A stretch of DNA of 64,000 nt from Shewanella sp. OPT22 (lineage in GTDB: Bacteria > Pseudomonadota > Gammaproteobacteria > Enterobacterales > Shewanellaceae). Under the pieces are notes generated by a model. It was not told the origin of the DNA. It did not search any database and saw only the letters and a program-made list of their open reading frames with translations. Location: the NCBI RefSeq assembly GCF_004168585.1, contig NZ_PGVH01000040.1, positions 205,907 through 269,906 on the forward strand, written 5' to 3'. Shown here piece after piece: positions 26,651-37,949 of the stretch (positions within the stretch are counted from its first letter, which is position 1; each line of letters opens with the position of its first letter). A program made the translations under genes and the position numbers.

Positions 26651-27778
26651 ATGAGCGAAAAGACCGCATTGGTATTAGGTGGAGGTGGTGCTAGAGCGGC
26701 CTATCAAGTTGGTGTATTTAAAGCAATTGTTCAAAACTATCCACGTAATCATAATATTCCATTTGAAATTCTTTCCGGTTCATCAGCAGGTGCTATCAAC
26801 GCCACTTCACTTGCCACTCACGCTTCATGCTTTCATCTTGCGGTGAAAAAGCTGGAGTACGTTTGGGGTCACTTCACGACTGATAAAATTTACAAAAGCT
26901 CGATTACAGGAGTAACGAGTCATCTCATTAAAATGGCGTTAAAAGGGCTTCAAGCAAACAGTTATAATCCTGGCCCTGGAAGTTTATTCAATAATGATCC
27001 GTTGAGAGATTTACTCAATAGCGTGATGGATTTTAAACGTATTGATAGAAATATTGACCTAGGAGCACTTACCGCTTTAGCCATTGATGTGTCATGTTAT
27101 AACGACTCTAAATCAATCACGTTTTTTCAGGCAAAACCCGAAATTGAAAATTGGAGCCGTGCGCGGAGAAAAGGAATTCGAGGGCATTTATATACTCATC
27201 ACTTACTCGCAAGTTCAGCCATTCCTCTGGCCTTTCCAACGGTGCGATTACGAAGAAAATATTATGGCGATGGCTCGGTTCATCAGTTATCACCACTGTC
27301 TAGCCCCATTCACTTAGGGGCTAATAAGCTATTAGTGATTAATTTAGACAGCCATCACAAGCATAAAGATAAACGATTAAAACATCACCCTACTACGGCG
27401 GCAATTGCTGGTCACCTCTTAGACACGATATTCTCAGATACACTCAATAGCGATTTAGAGCGTTTACAGAGAATCAATAACACCATTAATTTGATTCCTG
27501 AATCTCAACGAGCCGAATACCCGCTTCGGAATATTGACACTTTAGTTCTAAAGCCGAGTGAAGATTTAGGTGAAATTGCTGCTCAATACTACTCTCACAT
27601 GCCTTTCGCTGTTCGTATGTTACTGAGAGGGTTTGGTGTGAATCAGTATTCAGAGTCTAGTGTGATTTCATACTTACTCTTTGAAAAAGCTTATACAAAA
27701 GCACTTATGAACTTAGGTTACAAAGATACTCTACCTAAGCTTGATGAAATTTATCAATTTCTTGGCAAAAATGATTAA
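26651..27778 (+). CDS. Patatin-like phospholipase
   Basis: A 375-residue protein with the patatin catalytic set: oxyanion loop 'LGGGGARAAYQVGVFKAI', nucleophile elbow 'GSSAG' and the dyad Asp in 'YGDGSVHQ'. It hydrolyses acyl chains from phospholipids. No signal peptide. AAGGAA is 8 bases before ATG. The C-terminal 'YYSHMPFAVRMLLRGFGV' region is common to the marine gammaproteobacterial subfamily, which appears chromosomal rather than an ExoU-type effector. It lies 125 bp downstream of the deubiquitinase-like gene, so co-function is possible but not shown. Confidence 0.88.
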   Translation: MSEKTALVLGGGGARAAYQVGVFKAIVQNYPRNHNIPFEILSGSSAGAINATSLATHASCFHLAVKKLEYVWGHFTTDKIYKSSITGVTSHLIKMALKGLQANSYNPGPGSLFNNDPLRDLLNSVMDFKRIDRNIDLGALTALAIDVSCYNDSKSITFFQAKPEIENWSRARRKGIRGHLYTHHLLASSAIPLAFPTVRLRRKYYGDGSVHQLSPLSSPIHLGANKLLVINLDSHHKHKDKRLKHHPTTAAIAGHLLDTIFSDTLNSDLERLQRINNTINLIPESQRAEYPLRNIDTLVLKPSEDLGEIAAQYYSHMPFAVRMLLRGFGVNQYSESSVISYLLFEKAYTKALMNLGYKDTLPKLDEIYQFLGKND

Positions 27779-27877
27779 ATTTAAACCAGGTAAAAGCTAA
27801 CTCGTTAAAAGCTCTATCTTTTGGCACGCTACCTGCAAATTGTTAACCAATAGTTATATTTTTGACCGGAGAAAAAG

Positions 27878-28756
27878 ATGGACTTTGGTTTAGCTAGAGA
27901 TTATCAAACAGAGAGCATTAACTTCAGTTCAAGTGCGGCGATTGCAAGCAGTGAAGTTAAGCCAGATATTATCGCTGTTTTACAGTCTTTGCACGCAAGT
28001 CTTGACCCACGAACAGTATTTGCCTGTTACGGCAAACTACTCGGCGATATTTTGCCGGTCATCGGTGTGCAACTTAAGCTTCCTCGACATCACCTTATAT
28101 GGGGTGTTGGCCAAGGATATGGTTCTAAACAGCATATTCAGATTGGCTTACAGTCGACAGAAATTCATTATCGATTCAGTGATAAGCTCACATCCAGTCA
28201 AGCTACACTTCTACAAAAAATTGAAGAGCTGCTGGTTCAGCCTCTGGACAACGCGATTCGTTATTCTGATATGTCAAAACAAGCCATGTTTGATTCACTG
28301 ACAAACCTCGGAAATCGTCGTTATTTTCAACAGATGCTGGAAGCAAATATTGCTCGAGTTAAACGTGGTTCAGATCAATTAAGCCTGATCGTATTAGATT
28401 TAGATAACTTTAAACAACTTAATGATAAGTTTGGTCACCAGTTGGGTGACACAATTTTGACAGAGTTCGGGCAATTACTCCGTAATTCAATCAGGAATGC
28501 TGATCAGGCGTTTCGTGTTGGTGGTGATGAATTTGCTATTCTAGTGCATGGTGATGAAGGCTCAGCAAAAACACTTTGCCAACGAGTTATTTTGCAGTTA
28601 CCTCATAACCCACTGCTTTCTCAATTCAATGTAATGACGAGTATCGGAATTGCTGAATTCACAGAAGATTTGAATGCTAAGAGTATCTATGAACTCGCTG
28701 ACAAAGCTATGTACAGTGCGAAAGCGCAGGGTGAAAGTTGTTTTAAAGTAGCGTAA
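27878..28756 (+). CDS. Diguanylate cyclase (GGDEF)
   Basis: A 292-residue soluble protein. The C-terminal half is a GGDEF domain: 'DSLTNLGNRRYFQQML', the metal-binding 'VLDLDNFKQLND', and the active site 'FRVGGDEFAIL', so cyclic di-GMP synthesis is expected. No RxxD inhibitory site is evident just before it. The N-terminal about 130 residues form an unrecognised sensor, possibly GAF-like. It converges on tilS and overlaps it by 14 bases. Confidence 0.9.
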   Translation: MDFGLARDYQTESINFSSSAAIASSEVKPDIIAVLQSLHASLDPRTVFACYGKLLGDILPVIGVQLKLPRHHLIWGVGQGYGSKQHIQIGLQSTEIHYRFSDKLTSSQATLLQKIEELLVQPLDNAIRYSDMSKQAMFDSLTNLGNRRYFQQMLEANIARVKRGSDQLSLIVLDLDNFKQLNDKFGHQLGDTILTEFGQLLRNSIRNADQAFRVGGDEFAILVHGDEGSAKTLCQRVILQLPHNPLLSQFNVMTSIGIAEFTEDLNAKSIYELADKAMYSAKAQGESCFKVA

Positions 28757-30101
28757 TCTTCAAAGATTGCTCAGTCGTTGAAATTGCGCTCTTTTCAATC
28801 CATAAATCAACTACAGCAACTAACTGCTCGTTATAATAAATGAGTGGAACTCGATTTCTTTCCCATGTAGGCACTTCTAGCTCTTGCCACAACTTTTTTA
28901 ACTGCCTAGGCTTATGACGAAAATCGGGATGACATATCGTACTTCCTGATGAGCCAAACTTAATCGTTACCACTTCATCTTCTTTAGGTAAGCGCAACCC
29001 TCTTTCAATATTACTCTCAATGTTCAATGAGAGTCTTCTTCCATCATTAAGCTCAATTTCTTTTTTCGTATTAGAAAACTCGAATTGAATATTTTCCAGC
29101 GGCATTACATGCATGTATTTCTCAGCAAAAACTCGATTTTTAAAGCGTCTTATCAGCAAATTAGAGAAGTGTAATTCAACTTTCGCATCAGGCTTCGCCA
29201 GCGTAAGTTGCTCAATAGCTTGATCAAGCTGAACTAAAGAAGGTGCTACCAGTTTATTGAGTTCAATGAACCCTCTTAGGATCTGCCTTTGCCAAGGCAA
29301 TGATAATGTCTTGAAACTGTCTAAATTCAATACATGTTCAGCGTAAGGAGAAGATAAAATATGTTGCTGCAATTTTTCTTGTGTCACTTCATCAAGCAAC
29401 ATTTCTTGCTGTTGGCTCAACAACGCACTTCGGCTAGCCGTTTCTGCAATAGCAGGCCAGCGGCTCTTTAACTGAGGAATGATAACTTGTCGTAAAAAGT
29501 TACGATCAAACTGAGTATCTTGATTACTTTCATCTTCAATGTGGATTAATTGATGTCGCTGAGCAAACTCAATTACTTCATCTTTTGAATAGCCAAGTAA
29601 GGGTCTTACTTGCCAACCGTTGCCATTGAAAGATTGAGCTTGAGCCATTCCACCGACGCCTTTCGGCCCTTGCCCGCGTTTCAACGCCAATAGTAAAGTT
29701 TCTAATTGGTCGTCTTGATGATGTGCGGTGAGTAACACATTACTGCTGGCGCTCATCTCTTCGATAAACGCTTGATAACGGACCTTTCGAGCTTCAGCTT
29801 CAAGGCTTAAACGCGCACCTTGTTTAACGTCAACGTGCTTAGTAATAAACGGTAAATGATACTTTTTGGCTTGTTGCTGACAGTGGTTTTGCCACTCATC
29901 AGCATTGGCACTCAAACCATGGTGAACATAAACCAACTTCACATTTAACGCTGGCTTATGCTTCACATACTCACTCAGGATAAAAGCTAACACTTCAGAA
30001 TCTACACCACCACTGTATCCTAAGACTACTCCTCTTGAGTCAGAATTAGGCAAGCTATCAAGCAAGCTATCAAGCTCATCAATCAGCAGTGGGAGCTCCA
30101 T
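28743..30101 (-). CDS. tilS: tRNA(Ile)-lysidine synthase
   Basis: A 452-residue ATP-dependent enzyme that adds lysine to C34 of tRNA-Ile(CAU), enabling AUA decoding. The PP-loop 'GYSGGVDSEVLAF' and 'LTAHHQDDQLETLLLALKRGQGPKG' (in part) mark the catalytic N-domain; the C-terminal substrate-binding domains follow ('LSLNIESNIERGLRLP' and 'KLWQELEVPTWERNRVPLIY'). Its ATG overlaps the dnaE stop by one base. In related genomes accA normally lies between dnaE and tilS; here it does not. Confidence 0.95.
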   Translation of the reverse strand: MELPLLIDELDSLLDSLPNSDSRGVVLGYSGGVDSEVLAFILSEYVKHKPALNVKLVYVHHGLSANADEWQNHCQQQAKKYHLPFITKHVDVKQGARLSLEAEARKVRYQAFIEEMSASSNVLLTAHHQDDQLETLLLALKRGQGPKGVGGMAQAQSFNGNGWQVRPLLGYSKDEVIEFAQRHQLIHIEDESNQDTQFDRNFLRQVIIPQLKSRWPAIAETASRSALLSQQQEMLLDEVTQEKLQQHILSSPYAEHVLNLDSFKTLSLPWQRQILRGFIELNKLVAPSLVQLDQAIEQLTLAKPDAKVELHFSNLLIRRFKNRVFAEKYMHVMPLENIQFEFSNTKKEIELNDGRRLSLNIESNIERGLRLPKEDEVVTIKFGSSGSTICHPDFRHKPRQLKKLWQELEVPTWERNRVPLIYYNEQLVAVVDLWIEKSAISTTEQSLKITLL

Positions 30102-33100
30102 TAAAACATAATCCTTACTTTGTCTGGACCAATCATAGTTTGCAACGAAAGCATTAATTCATCGCTTGGATTGACCCGCCACTGTTCACCCAACTCAAGT
30201 TGCCCTTTTGCACCTGCTTGCTTGTAGTTCACCACAACAGGCACTTTACCCTCTGTCGTCCATTCTGAAAGTGTGCTTTGAAACGATTCTAATAATTTAG
30301 GCGTAGCTTGTGTATTATCTAAATCAACTTCAACGTATTTCGCAAAGTGGCTCCGAGCTTCACTGATATCAATCACATTTCTGGCTGTCATTCTGTTACC
30401 GCCAGAAAAGTCATCGACACTCACCTCACCTTCACATATAAGAATACGATCTTTTTCGATGAGGTGATTAAACTTCTCAAACGCTTCAGTAAAGAACATA
30501 ATCTCTAAACGACCGCTTTTATCGTCAAGCGTCACTAAGCCCATTTTTGAACCGCGTTTAGTTATCATCACACGACTTGCGATGACCAACCCTGCAACTT
30601 TGGTTGTTTTACCTCTTCCAGTTGGGTGAGCATCTTTCAAGCGACCATTAGTGTATTGCTTTAACTCTTTTAAATATTGGTTGATAGGATGACCAGTAAG
30701 GTATAAACCCAAGGTATCACGTTCACCTTCAAGCCAGATTTTTTCAGGGAAAGGCGTACATTCAACAAATTGCTGTTTTACGTCATCAGGTGCAGTATTG
30801 AGCAACCCAAACATATCGTGTTGCCCTGTAGCTTCAGCCTTCGCATGTTGATCCGCTGCTTTTATTGCTTCAGATAACGTTTCCATCATCGACGCACGAT
30901 GAGGGCCCAACTTATCCAGAGCACCAGCAAAAATGAGTTTTTCAATTACTCGGCGATTCAGTTTTTTAAGATCTACACGAGCACAAAAGTCGAATAAATC
31001 TTTGAATGCCCCACCTTTTTCTCGCGCATTGATAATCGACTCAACAGGCCCTTCACCGACACCTTTGATGGCACCGATGCCATAAACGATATTGGCCTCT
31101 TCATCTACGGTAAATTGATACAAACCTTTATTGACGTCAGGCGGCAATAACGGCAAATTCATACGATCACATTCATCAACGAGGGTAACAATTTTATCCG
31201 TGTTATCCATATCCGCCGACATTACAGCTGCCATAAACTCTGATGGATAATGCGTTTTCAACCATAACGTTTGATATGAAACAAGCGCATACGCAGCTGA
31301 GTGAGATTTGTTAAAACCGTAACCTGCGAATTTCTCTACCAAGTCAAAAATTTTCATGGACAGCTCACCGTCCACACCATTTTTGATTGCACCTTCTTCA
31401 AAAATGCTTCTTTGCTTGGCCATTTCTTCTGGCTTTTTCTTACCCATTGCACGACGCAACATATCGGCGCCACCAAGGGTGTACCCGGCCAGAACCTGCG
31501 CAATCTGCATCACTTGCTCTTGATACAAAATAATACCGTAAGTCGGTTCGAGTAAGGTTTTTAACGATTCATGCTGCCATTGCTGATCTGGGTATGAGAC
31601 TTCCTCACGGCCGTGCTTACGTTCAATAAAGTTATCAACCATGCCTGATTGCAGTGGACCTGGGCGGAACAGTGCAACGAGTGCGATCATATCTTCAAAG
31701 CAATCAGGTTGCAGACGCTTAATCAGATCTTTCATACCACGGGATTCTAACTGGAATACTGCGGTTGTTTCATAGCGCTGTAGCAAAGCAAAAGATCTTG
31801 AATCGTCCAACGGAATCGACTCAATATGAATATCAGGTAAACCCTTCTTCTTCTGAGTCGCATTTACCATCTGTAATGCCCAGTCGATAATGGTTAATGT
31901 TCGAAGCCCTAAGAAGTCGAATTTGACCAATCCCGCTGTTTCCACATCGTTCTTATCAAACTGAGTGACAGGGTTTTTACCTTCAGAGTCACAGTAAAGC
32001 GGTGCAAAGTCAGTGATCTTAGTTGGTGCAATTACAACGCCACCCGCATGTTTACCCGCATTACGAGTTACACCTTCAAGAATACGGCACATATCGATAA
32101 GGTCACGAACCTCTTCGTCGGCATCATACGCTTCTGGTAGGCTTGGCTCTGCTTCAAACGCTTTCGCCAAAGTCATTCCAGGCTCGGCTGGCACCATTTT
32201 AGAAATTCTGTCGACAAAACCATAAGGGTGACCAAGCACACGCCCAACATCACGAATTACCGCTTTTGCAGCCATGGTACCGAAGGTAATGATTTGCGAT
32301 ACCGCATCACGGCCATAGAGTTCAGCAACGTGATCAATCACTTCATCTCGTCTATCCATACAGAAATCGACATCGAAATCGGGCATGGATACACGTTCTG
32401 GATTTAAGAAACGTTCGAATAACAAGTCGAACTCGAGTGGATCAAGGTCGGTAATCTTTAGCGCATAAGCCACCAATGAACCTGCACCAGAACCACGACC
32501 GGGGCCAACGGGGATCGCATTATCTTTACCCCATTGGATAAATTCCATCACGATAAGGAAATAACCGGGGAAGCCCATTTGGTTGATAACATTCAGCTCA
32601 ATATCCAAACGTTCATCGTATTCTTTACGCTTTTCGGCTCTTTCTGCTTCATCTGGGAATAAAAATTCTAAACGTTCTTGCAATCCTTTTTCTGATACAT
32701 CAACCAAAAAGTCTTCAATTGACATATCGCCAGTTGGATAATCTGGTAAGAAGTACTCACCTAACCGAACCGTAACATTACATCGTTTAGCAATTTCGAC
32801 CGAGTTCTGTAATGCTTCTGGAATGTCAGCAAATAGCTCGCACATTTCTTCTTCTGTGCGTAAATATTGTTGTTCACTATAATTTTTCGGACGGCGAGGA
32901 TCGCCAAGCGTAAAACCATCATGAATGGCAACTCGAATTTCATGCGCATCGAAGTCTTCAGGTTTAAGGAATACCACTTGGTTTGTAGCAACAACAGGCA
33001 AGTCGACTTGTGCAGCTAACTCAATTGCGGCATGAAGGTAACGTTCTTCATCAGCACGTCCCGTTCTTAACAGTTCTAAAAAATATCTATCAGGAAAATG

Positions 33101-33577
33101 CTGCTTATAAAAATCAGCTAATGCATTCGCTTCCGCCAAGTTACCTTTAAGCAAAGCTCGGCCAATATCACCATCTTTGCCACCTGAAAGTAAAATAATA
33201 CCCTTGTTAAATTCTACTAACCACTCCTGATCAATGACTGTTTTGCCCTGAAATTCACCTCTTAAATAGGCATGACTGATCAACTGAGTAAGATTCTGAT
33301 AACCATCGTTATCTGAAGCAATCACTGTTAATGCGCATAATTCATCAACATCAGGAACCGTCATCCAAAAATCAGCGCCAATGATCGGTTTAACACCTGC
33401 ACCATGGCAGCCACCATAGTATTTCACTAGGCCACATAAATTATTTTGATCAGTGAGTGCTACCGCTGCCATACCTAGCTCATCAACTCTCGAAAGAATC
33501 GGCTTAACTTTCGCTAAACCATCTGACATGGAATAGTCACTGTGGACACGTAAATGGACAAAACGAGGATCGGACAT
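30101..33577 (-). CDS. dnaE: DNA polymerase III subunit alpha
   Basis: A 1158-residue replicative polymerase. Domains in order: PHP (residues about 5-270, starting '[15 protein letters not shown]'), palm with '[16 protein letters not shown]' and catalytic '[13 protein letters not shown]', thumb/fingers with '[16 protein letters not shown]', tandem HhH, and an OB-fold near the C-terminus. Length equals the family norm. It is part of the lpxB-rnhB-dnaE-tilS run, but is separated from rnhB by a plus-strand orphan gene. Confidence 0.98.
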   Translation of the reverse strand: MSDPRFVHLRVHSDYSMSDGLAKVKPILSRVDELGMAAVALTDQNNLCGLVKYYGGCHGAGVKPIIGADFWMTVPDVDELCALTVIASDNDGYQNLTQLISHAYLRGEFQGKTVIDQEWLVEFNKGIILLSGGKDGDIGRALLKGNLAEANALADFYKQHFPDRYFLELLRTGRADEERYLHAAIELAAQVDLPVVATNQVVFLKPEDFDAHEIRVAIHDGFTLGDPRRPKNYSEQQYLRTEEEMCELFADIPEALQNSVEIAKRCNVTVRLGEYFLPDYPTGDMSIEDFLVDVSEKGLQERLEFLFPDEAERAEKRKEYDERLDIELNVINQMGFPGYFLIVMEFIQWGKDNAIPVGPGRGSGAGSLVAYALKITDLDPLEFDLLFERFLNPERVSMPDFDVDFCMDRRDEVIDHVAELYGRDAVSQIITFGTMAAKAVIRDVGRVLGHPYGFVDRISKMVPAEPGMTLAKAFEAEPSLPEAYDADEEVRDLIDMCRILEGVTRNAGKHAGGVVIAPTKITDFAPLYCDSEGKNPVTQFDKNDVETAGLVKFDFLGLRTLTIIDWALQMVNATQKKKGLPDIHIESIPLDDSRSFALLQRYETTAVFQLESRGMKDLIKRLQPDCFEDMIALVALFRPGPLQSGMVDNFIERKHGREEVSYPDQQWQHESLKTLLEPTYGIILYQEQVMQIAQVLAGYTLGGADMLRRAMGKKKPEEMAKQRSIFEEGAIKNGVDGELSMKIFDLVEKFAGYGFNKSHSAAYALVSYQTLWLKTHYPSEFMAAVMSADMDNTDKIVTLVDECDRMNLPLLPPDVNKGLYQFTVDEEANIVYGIGAIKGVGEGPVESIINAREKGGAFKDLFDFCARVDLKKLNRRVIEKLIFAGALDKLGPHRASMMETLSEAIKAADQHAKAEATGQHDMFGLLNTAPDDVKQQFVECTPFPEKIWLEGERDTLGLYLTGHPINQYLKELKQYTNGRLKDAHPTGRGKTTKVAGLVIASRVMITKRGSKMGLVTLDDKSGRLEIMFFTEAFEKFNHLIEKDRILICEGEVSVDDFSGGNRMTARNVIDISEARSHFAKYVEVDLDNTQATPKLLESFQSTLSEWTTEGKVPVVVNYKQAGAKGQLELGEQWRVNPSDELMLSLQTMIGPDKVRIMF

Positions 33578-33772
33578 ATATTATGTTATGATTATTCGAT
33601 TAGTAACTAGAAAGTCTAGTATATTCTTGCATGAAACAAATGTCACAAATCCTTTTACTCAATTACCACATAAATTAGAAATTAACATAAAATTAAACAT
33701 ATTTATTATTCTCCTGATTTCCAACTTTTAGTTATATATTTAGTAGAACATAATATAGCTTTAGGTAAGGAA

Positions 33773-35266
33773 ATGGCTTCGGTTTACTCTAGTTCTATCT
33801 ACCCATCGCCCTATTCTGTAACGCAAGCAGACTCACCCCCAGAATTATCTAATGTTACTAATTCAATTTGCCACAGTACAAATTTAGAACGAGCATTTAC
33901 TGAAGAAAGGTTTGCAAATTTAACTCGACATGCAAAAGGTGTCGATGCGTTAAAAGCTGAGCTTTCGAACTTGGACACACAAGATATTGAAATCTGTTTT
34001 CGAGCAATTTCACAACAGGATCACAACAACCAAATTTTTCAACAATTGGACGCTGGTTCTATTTTAATTTTTTTATACATAACTGGTGAAATAGATAAAT
34101 CCCAATATCTAAATTTCGCATATCTAGTTAATTTTTTCGAACAATTTAGTGATGGGATATCAACTGACTCTGAGGTCTTCAATTGTGATATGGTTGAAGT
34201 AGTTGATTTAAATGCGCCACAAAACCAAGAGCTGAGAGATGAACTATTCAAACTAGACTATATCAAAGGATATATGTGCTGTTCAGACGGCTTAAAGTAC
34301 ACATCATTTCTGAGGAAAAATTCAACAACGCCATGCTTTTTTATGACTGCGAAACTGACCTCAGAGCAAGCAGCAAAAATGGAGGAAGCAAGAGAAACTG
34401 ATTTTAAAGGCCTGCCTAAAAATAATCCATATTTTGCATTGTGGAACTTTTCTCGTATCGCCCCTGCTCCAGTCGAGCATTCCAAAAAAGCAAGAGTTAT
34501 CTTTATTCCAACGATAGAGTCGCAAATTGACTTAATGAATTTCAATAGTGAAGCCCCCAAAATGGAACCATTTTTAGGTTCAACAACAGCTGATGATTTA
34601 GTTAAATATCGTGAAGATGGAGCTCATCCAATCGCTATTTTTCATCGAACGATACAAAATAATTTTCAATACCCTCATGGTTATTTCACATCGAAACTTT
34701 TTTCAGGAGTACATGATTGTGGCCATTGTGTAGTGCTTTCAAAAATTCCTGTAAAATATAAAACTTTACTGTTAGATATTGATTCATCTCTTATGGATAT
34801 AAAAAAACTATTGGCCTCATCTAAAAAAACGAATCGAATTTTAAAAAAAGTTTCAGTAATGCTTCAACACCTTCATGTGCTCACAAACGGAAAAATTTAC
34901 GAAAAATCTGAACTTACAGTACCTAATATCGCAAAGCATCAAGAAGCAATAAGTACTTATGAGCAAGCAAAGCGGCCCTTACTCGATCAAGATATTGTCA
35001 TAGATAGAGGTCAAAACTGGGACACAGGTCTTGCAGACATTTTATCCAAAGCTATATTTGACCAAAAGAAACAGTATCTAACGCCTTTTATGTTTACTTA
35101 CACTTTGTTTTACACGATAGAAAAACACCCTGAAAATTTCCAGCTAATAAAAACAGGTCTACAAAAAATATTACTTAACCCAGATCTAGAAAAAAAAGAT
35201 TATTTAACCGCTCGTGCGTTTATCAGATTATTAGATAACTGGGACTCCTTGACGCAAAACCTATGA
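33773..35266 (+). CDS. Orphan protein inserted between dnaE and rnhB, effector-like
   Basis: A 497-residue protein I do not recognise. It starts with a Ser/Pro/Tyr-rich tail ([18 protein letters not shown]) without a Sec signal. The middle carries '[12 protein letters not shown]' followed 15 residues on by 'TLLLDIDSS', which recalls the His...Asp part of papain-like folds; C169/C170 would be the candidate nucleophile. This is a weak hint only. The C-terminal 150 residues are helical. It lies on the opposite strand inside a conserved operon, overlaps the rnhB stop by 6 bases, and is more AT-rich than its neighbours. AAGGAA precedes ATG closely. Horizontal acquisition is inferred. Confidence 0.65.
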   Translation: MASVYSSSIYPSPYSVTQADSPPELSNVTNSICHSTNLERAFTEERFANLTRHAKGVDALKAELSNLDTQDIEICFRAISQQDHNNQIFQQLDAGSILIFLYITGEIDKSQYLNFAYLVNFFEQFSDGISTDSEVFNCDMVEVVDLNAPQNQELRDELFKLDYIKGYMCCSDGLKYTSFLRKNSTTPCFFMTAKLTSEQAAKMEEARETDFKGLPKNNPYFALWNFSRIAPAPVEHSKKARVIFIPTIESQIDLMNFNSEAPKMEPFLGSTTADDLVKYREDGAHPIAIFHRTIQNNFQYPHGYFTSKLFSGVHDCGHCVVLSKIPVKYKTLLLDIDSSLMDIKKLLASSKKTNRILKKVSVMLQHLHVLTNGKIYEKSELTVPNIAKHQEAISTYEQAKRPLLDQDIVIDRGQNWDTGLADILSKAIFDQKKQYLTPFMFTYTLFYTIEKHPENFQLIKTGLQKILLNPDLEKKDYLTARAFIRLLDNWDSLTQNL

Positions 35267-35881
35267 ATGGTTTAGTAAATATTCTCTCACTGGTTTAAAG
35301 CTTTTTCGATATTCGGGTAACACACCGTACTCTTGAAGTGCAGCCATATGATCTTTTGTAGGGTACCCCTTATGCTTTGCAAATCCATATTGTGGATGCT
35401 CTGCATCAAGCTCTATCATTTCTTTGTCTCGAACAACTTTAGCGATAATTGAAGCAGCACTTATTGCATCGATAATTCCATCACCTTTTACAATTGCATG
35501 AGCAGTCATAGAAAACGTTGGCGTACGATTACCATCAATCAATACCGATTCAGGCTGAATATTTAACCCGGCAACAGCGCGTTGCATTGCTGTCATTGTG
35601 GCTTGTAAAATATTCAACACATCAATCTCTTCTGGAGAACAGCGGCCAACACTTACCGCTAAAGCTTTCTCTAAGATTTGCTCATAAAGCGCATCTCGTT
35701 TTTTCTCTGAGAGTTTTTTAGAATCATTAAGCCCTGAGATTGGATTTGCTGGATCAAGTATGACCGCAGCAGTAACGACATCGCCTACTAATGGACCACG
35801 ACCAACTTCATCAACACCAGCATGTAAGCCTTGAGTTAATTCCGCAATTTGTTCTTCAGTAATACTTTTAAATAAAGCCAT
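35261..35881 (-). CDS. rnhB: Ribonuclease HII
   Basis: A 206-residue endonuclease that removes ribonucleotides and RNA primers from DNA. Active-site residues are visible in '[20 protein letters not shown]' (Asp-Glu), 'VLIDGNRTP' (Asp) and '[18 protein letters not shown]' (Asp). It starts 2 bp after the lpxB stop, as in the usual lpxB-rnhB pairing. The 3' end overlaps the convergent orphan gene by 6 bases. Confidence 0.96.
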   Translation of the reverse strand: MALFKSITEEQIAELTQGLHAGVDEVGRGPLVGDVVTAAVILDPANPISGLNDSKKLSEKKRDALYEQILEKALAVSVGRCSPEEIDVLNILQATMTAMQRAVAGLNIQPESVLIDGNRTPTFSMTAHAIVKGDGIIDAISAASIIAKVVRDKEMIELDAEHPQYGFAKHKGYPTKDHMAALQEYGVLPEYRKSFKPVREYLLNHS

Positions 35882-35883
35882 GT

Positions 35884-37029
35884 TTATTTCTCGATTAATG
35901 CCGTTACAGCATCAGCTGCTCGCTCACTAGCATTACATGCCAATGACTGATGTATATCAATGAATGTTTGTTTTAAAGGTTCGAAATCACTATCAAGTTG
36001 CTTAGATACCGATTCAACAATTTTATCTACCGTACAATCAGCTTGAATCAGTTCATCAATCACTTTTTTATCTGCAAGTAGGTTCGGCAGAGAATAATGG
36101 TCAATTTGCATCATACGTTTAGCAATTTGATAAGTAATGGGGCTGACTCGATAAGCAACGACCATAGGACGCTTCACTAAAGCGGCTTCAAGCGTCGCTG
36201 TACCAGAAGCTAATAAGATGCAGTCTGCGGCGGCCATAACGTCTCTTGAATGACCAAGTACAATATGTATTTCTAGATCAGGAGCATGTTGTTTCAGCGC
36301 TTCAACAAGCTGATGTTCACGTTTTTCATTAACAACAGGCGAAATGAACTTTAAATCTGGATATTTCTTTTTGAGCTCTACAGCTGATTTTACAAATGGT
36401 TCAGCAAGTTGTTTTAATTCCCCCCCACGAGAGCCCGGTAAAATAGCTAGATACTCAGAACTTGGATCTAAATTTAGCGTTCTTCTTGCTTCAAGCTTAT
36501 CGCTTTCAAGAGGAATATCATCGGCTAATGTATGACCTACAAAAGTGCAGGGTACATCGTGTTTGTCATAAAATGCTTTTTCAAATGGTAGAAGTGATAA
36601 CACCATATCCGTTGCTGCTGCAATTTTAAAAATCCGCTTTGGCCGCCATGCCCACACTGAAGGGCTAACATAGTGCACAGTCTTGATGCCTTTTTGTTTC
36701 AGGCGGAGTTCTAAACCAATATTAAAATCAGGTGCATCGATACCTATAAAGCAATCTGGTTGAATATCCGTGATTTTTTCAATCAAGGTTTTACGTACTT
36801 TAAGTAATCGTGGCAAGCGTGAAAGTACTTCAACAATGCCCATCACTGCCAATTCTTCCATTGAGAATAAAGACTCAAATCCTAGAGCTTTCATTCTCGG
36901 GCCACCTATTCCAACAAATCGAGCGTTGGGATATCTTGCTTTCAAAGATTTAACGAGGCCTTCACCTAGAATATCTCCTGAAATTTCACCGACGACGATA
37001 GCAAAAATTGGATTCGATACTTGAGTCAT
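35884..37029 (-). CDS. lpxB: Lipid-A-disaccharide synthase
   Basis: A 381-residue family-19 glycosyltransferase that joins 2,3-diacyl-GlcN-1-P with UDP-2,3-diacyl-GlcN in lipid A synthesis. Typical segments are '[18 protein letters not shown]', '[12 protein letters not shown]', '[14 protein letters not shown]' and '[13 protein letters not shown]'. Unlike in many relatives it is 147 bp from lpxA with a terminator between them, so it may have its own promoter with rnhB. Confidence 0.96.
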   Translation of the reverse strand: MTQVSNPIFAIVVGEISGDILGEGLVKSLKARYPNARFVGIGGPRMKALGFESLFSMEELAVMGIVEVLSRLPRLLKVRKTLIEKITDIQPDCFIGIDAPDFNIGLELRLKQKGIKTVHYVSPSVWAWRPKRIFKIAAATDMVLSLLPFEKAFYDKHDVPCTFVGHTLADDIPLESDKLEARRTLNLDPSSEYLAILPGSRGGELKQLAEPFVKSAVELKKKYPDLKFISPVVNEKREHQLVEALKQHAPDLEIHIVLGHSRDVMAAADCILLASGTATLEAALVKRPMVVAYRVSPITYQIAKRMMQIDHYSLPNLLADKKVIDELIQADCTVDKIVESVSKQLDSDFEPLKQTFIDIHQSLACNASERAADAVTALIEK

Positions 37030-37134
37030 AATTCCGTTCTTTTATGAGCAAAAAATAAAACATTAATTCTACGAAATAATTTAACCTGCAAACATCGTGG
37101 TTTGCTCTTTTCGCAAAAATAATAACAGAGCAAT

Positions 37135-37160
37135 AAAAAAGGCCTCACACTGAGGCCTCT
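37135..37160 (-). terminator. Terminator between lpxA and lpxB
   Basis: A hairpin aggcctca-cac-tgaggcct (37140-37158) flanked on the + strand by an A-run (T-run on either reading). It lies between the end of lpxB's upstream region and the lpxA stop; the orientation is best for ending neither gene's coding run but the lpxA transcript. Confidence 0.7.
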
Positions 37161-37176
37161 AATATTATGTAATATC

Positions 37177-37947
37177 TTAACGTATGATGCCACGACCTGA
37201 ATGAGTGATAAAGTCTACCATCTTACTCACTTCAGGAAATGCCTTAACTTCCTCTTTCAAGGATTCAACGGCTTCGTCTACGGTAAGGTTATTCCGATAA
37301 AAAGCTTTATATGCTCTCATCACAGCCTGTTGAGCCTCTTTAGAAAAACCTCTTCGTTTTAACCCTTCGCGGTTCAAGCCACGTGGTATAGCAGGTTGTC
37401 CAGCCGCCATGACATATGGAGGGACATCTTGAAGAATAAGAGAAGCACCTGCAGTGAAAGCATGATCACCAATACGAACAAACTGATGCACACCAGTCAT
37501 GCCACCTAAGATAACCCAATCGCCCACGTGAACATGCCCAGCAATAGAAGCATTGTTTGCCAAAATTACGTTATTACCAACAACACAATCATGAGCAATG
37601 TGAACGTAATTCATAAATAGGTTATTTGAACCAATACGCGTTTCACTGTTGTCTTGAATGGTACCACGATGAATCGTCACATTTTCACGTACGATATTAT
37701 TATCACCCATGATCAGCTTCGTTGGCTCACCTGCATATTTTTTATCCTGACATTCTTCGCCTACTGAAGAAAATTGGAAAAAGCGGTTACCTTTACCGAT
37801 TATCGATGGACCTTTGATAACAACATGCGAACTTAACCAACAGTCGTCGCCTAGTTCAACACCTTCTCCAACATAACTCCATGGGCCAATGGTTACGTTT
37901 TTACCAATTTTGGCATTAGGGTGAACAAACGCTAATTTATCTATCAC
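37177..37947 (-). CDS. lpxA: UDP-N-acetylglucosamine acyltransferase
   Basis: A 256-residue left-handed beta-helix enzyme catalysing the first step of lipid A synthesis. The start at GTG 37947 gives MIDKLAFVHPNAKIG, aligned with enterobacterial LpxA, and has GAGAGA upstream; a longer frame to 37971 overlaps fabZ and adds eight residues. The catalytic His is in 'NYVHIAHDCVVG', the acyl-ruler region follows ('GMTGVHQFVRIGDHA'), and the C-terminal helices are complete. Confidence 0.96.
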   Translation of the reverse strand: MIDKLAFVHPNAKIGKNVTIGPWSYVGEGVELGDDCWLSSHVVIKGPSIIGKGNRFFQFSSVGEECQDKKYAGEPTKLIMGDNNIVRENVTIHRGTIQDNSETRIGSNNLFMNYVHIAHDCVVGNNVILANNASIAGHVHVGDWVILGGMTGVHQFVRIGDHAFTAGASLILQDVPPYVMAAGQPAIPRGLNREGLKRRGFSKEAQQAVMRAYKAFYRNNLTVDEAVESLKEEVKAFPEVSKMVDFITHSGRGIIR

Positions 37948-37949
37948 AA

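Noticed and set aside
26651..27778. Patatin phospholipase as part of the effector set
   Set aside because: It looks like the common chromosomal marine patatin type with no unusual N-terminus; adjacency to the deubiquitinase-like gene alone is not enough.
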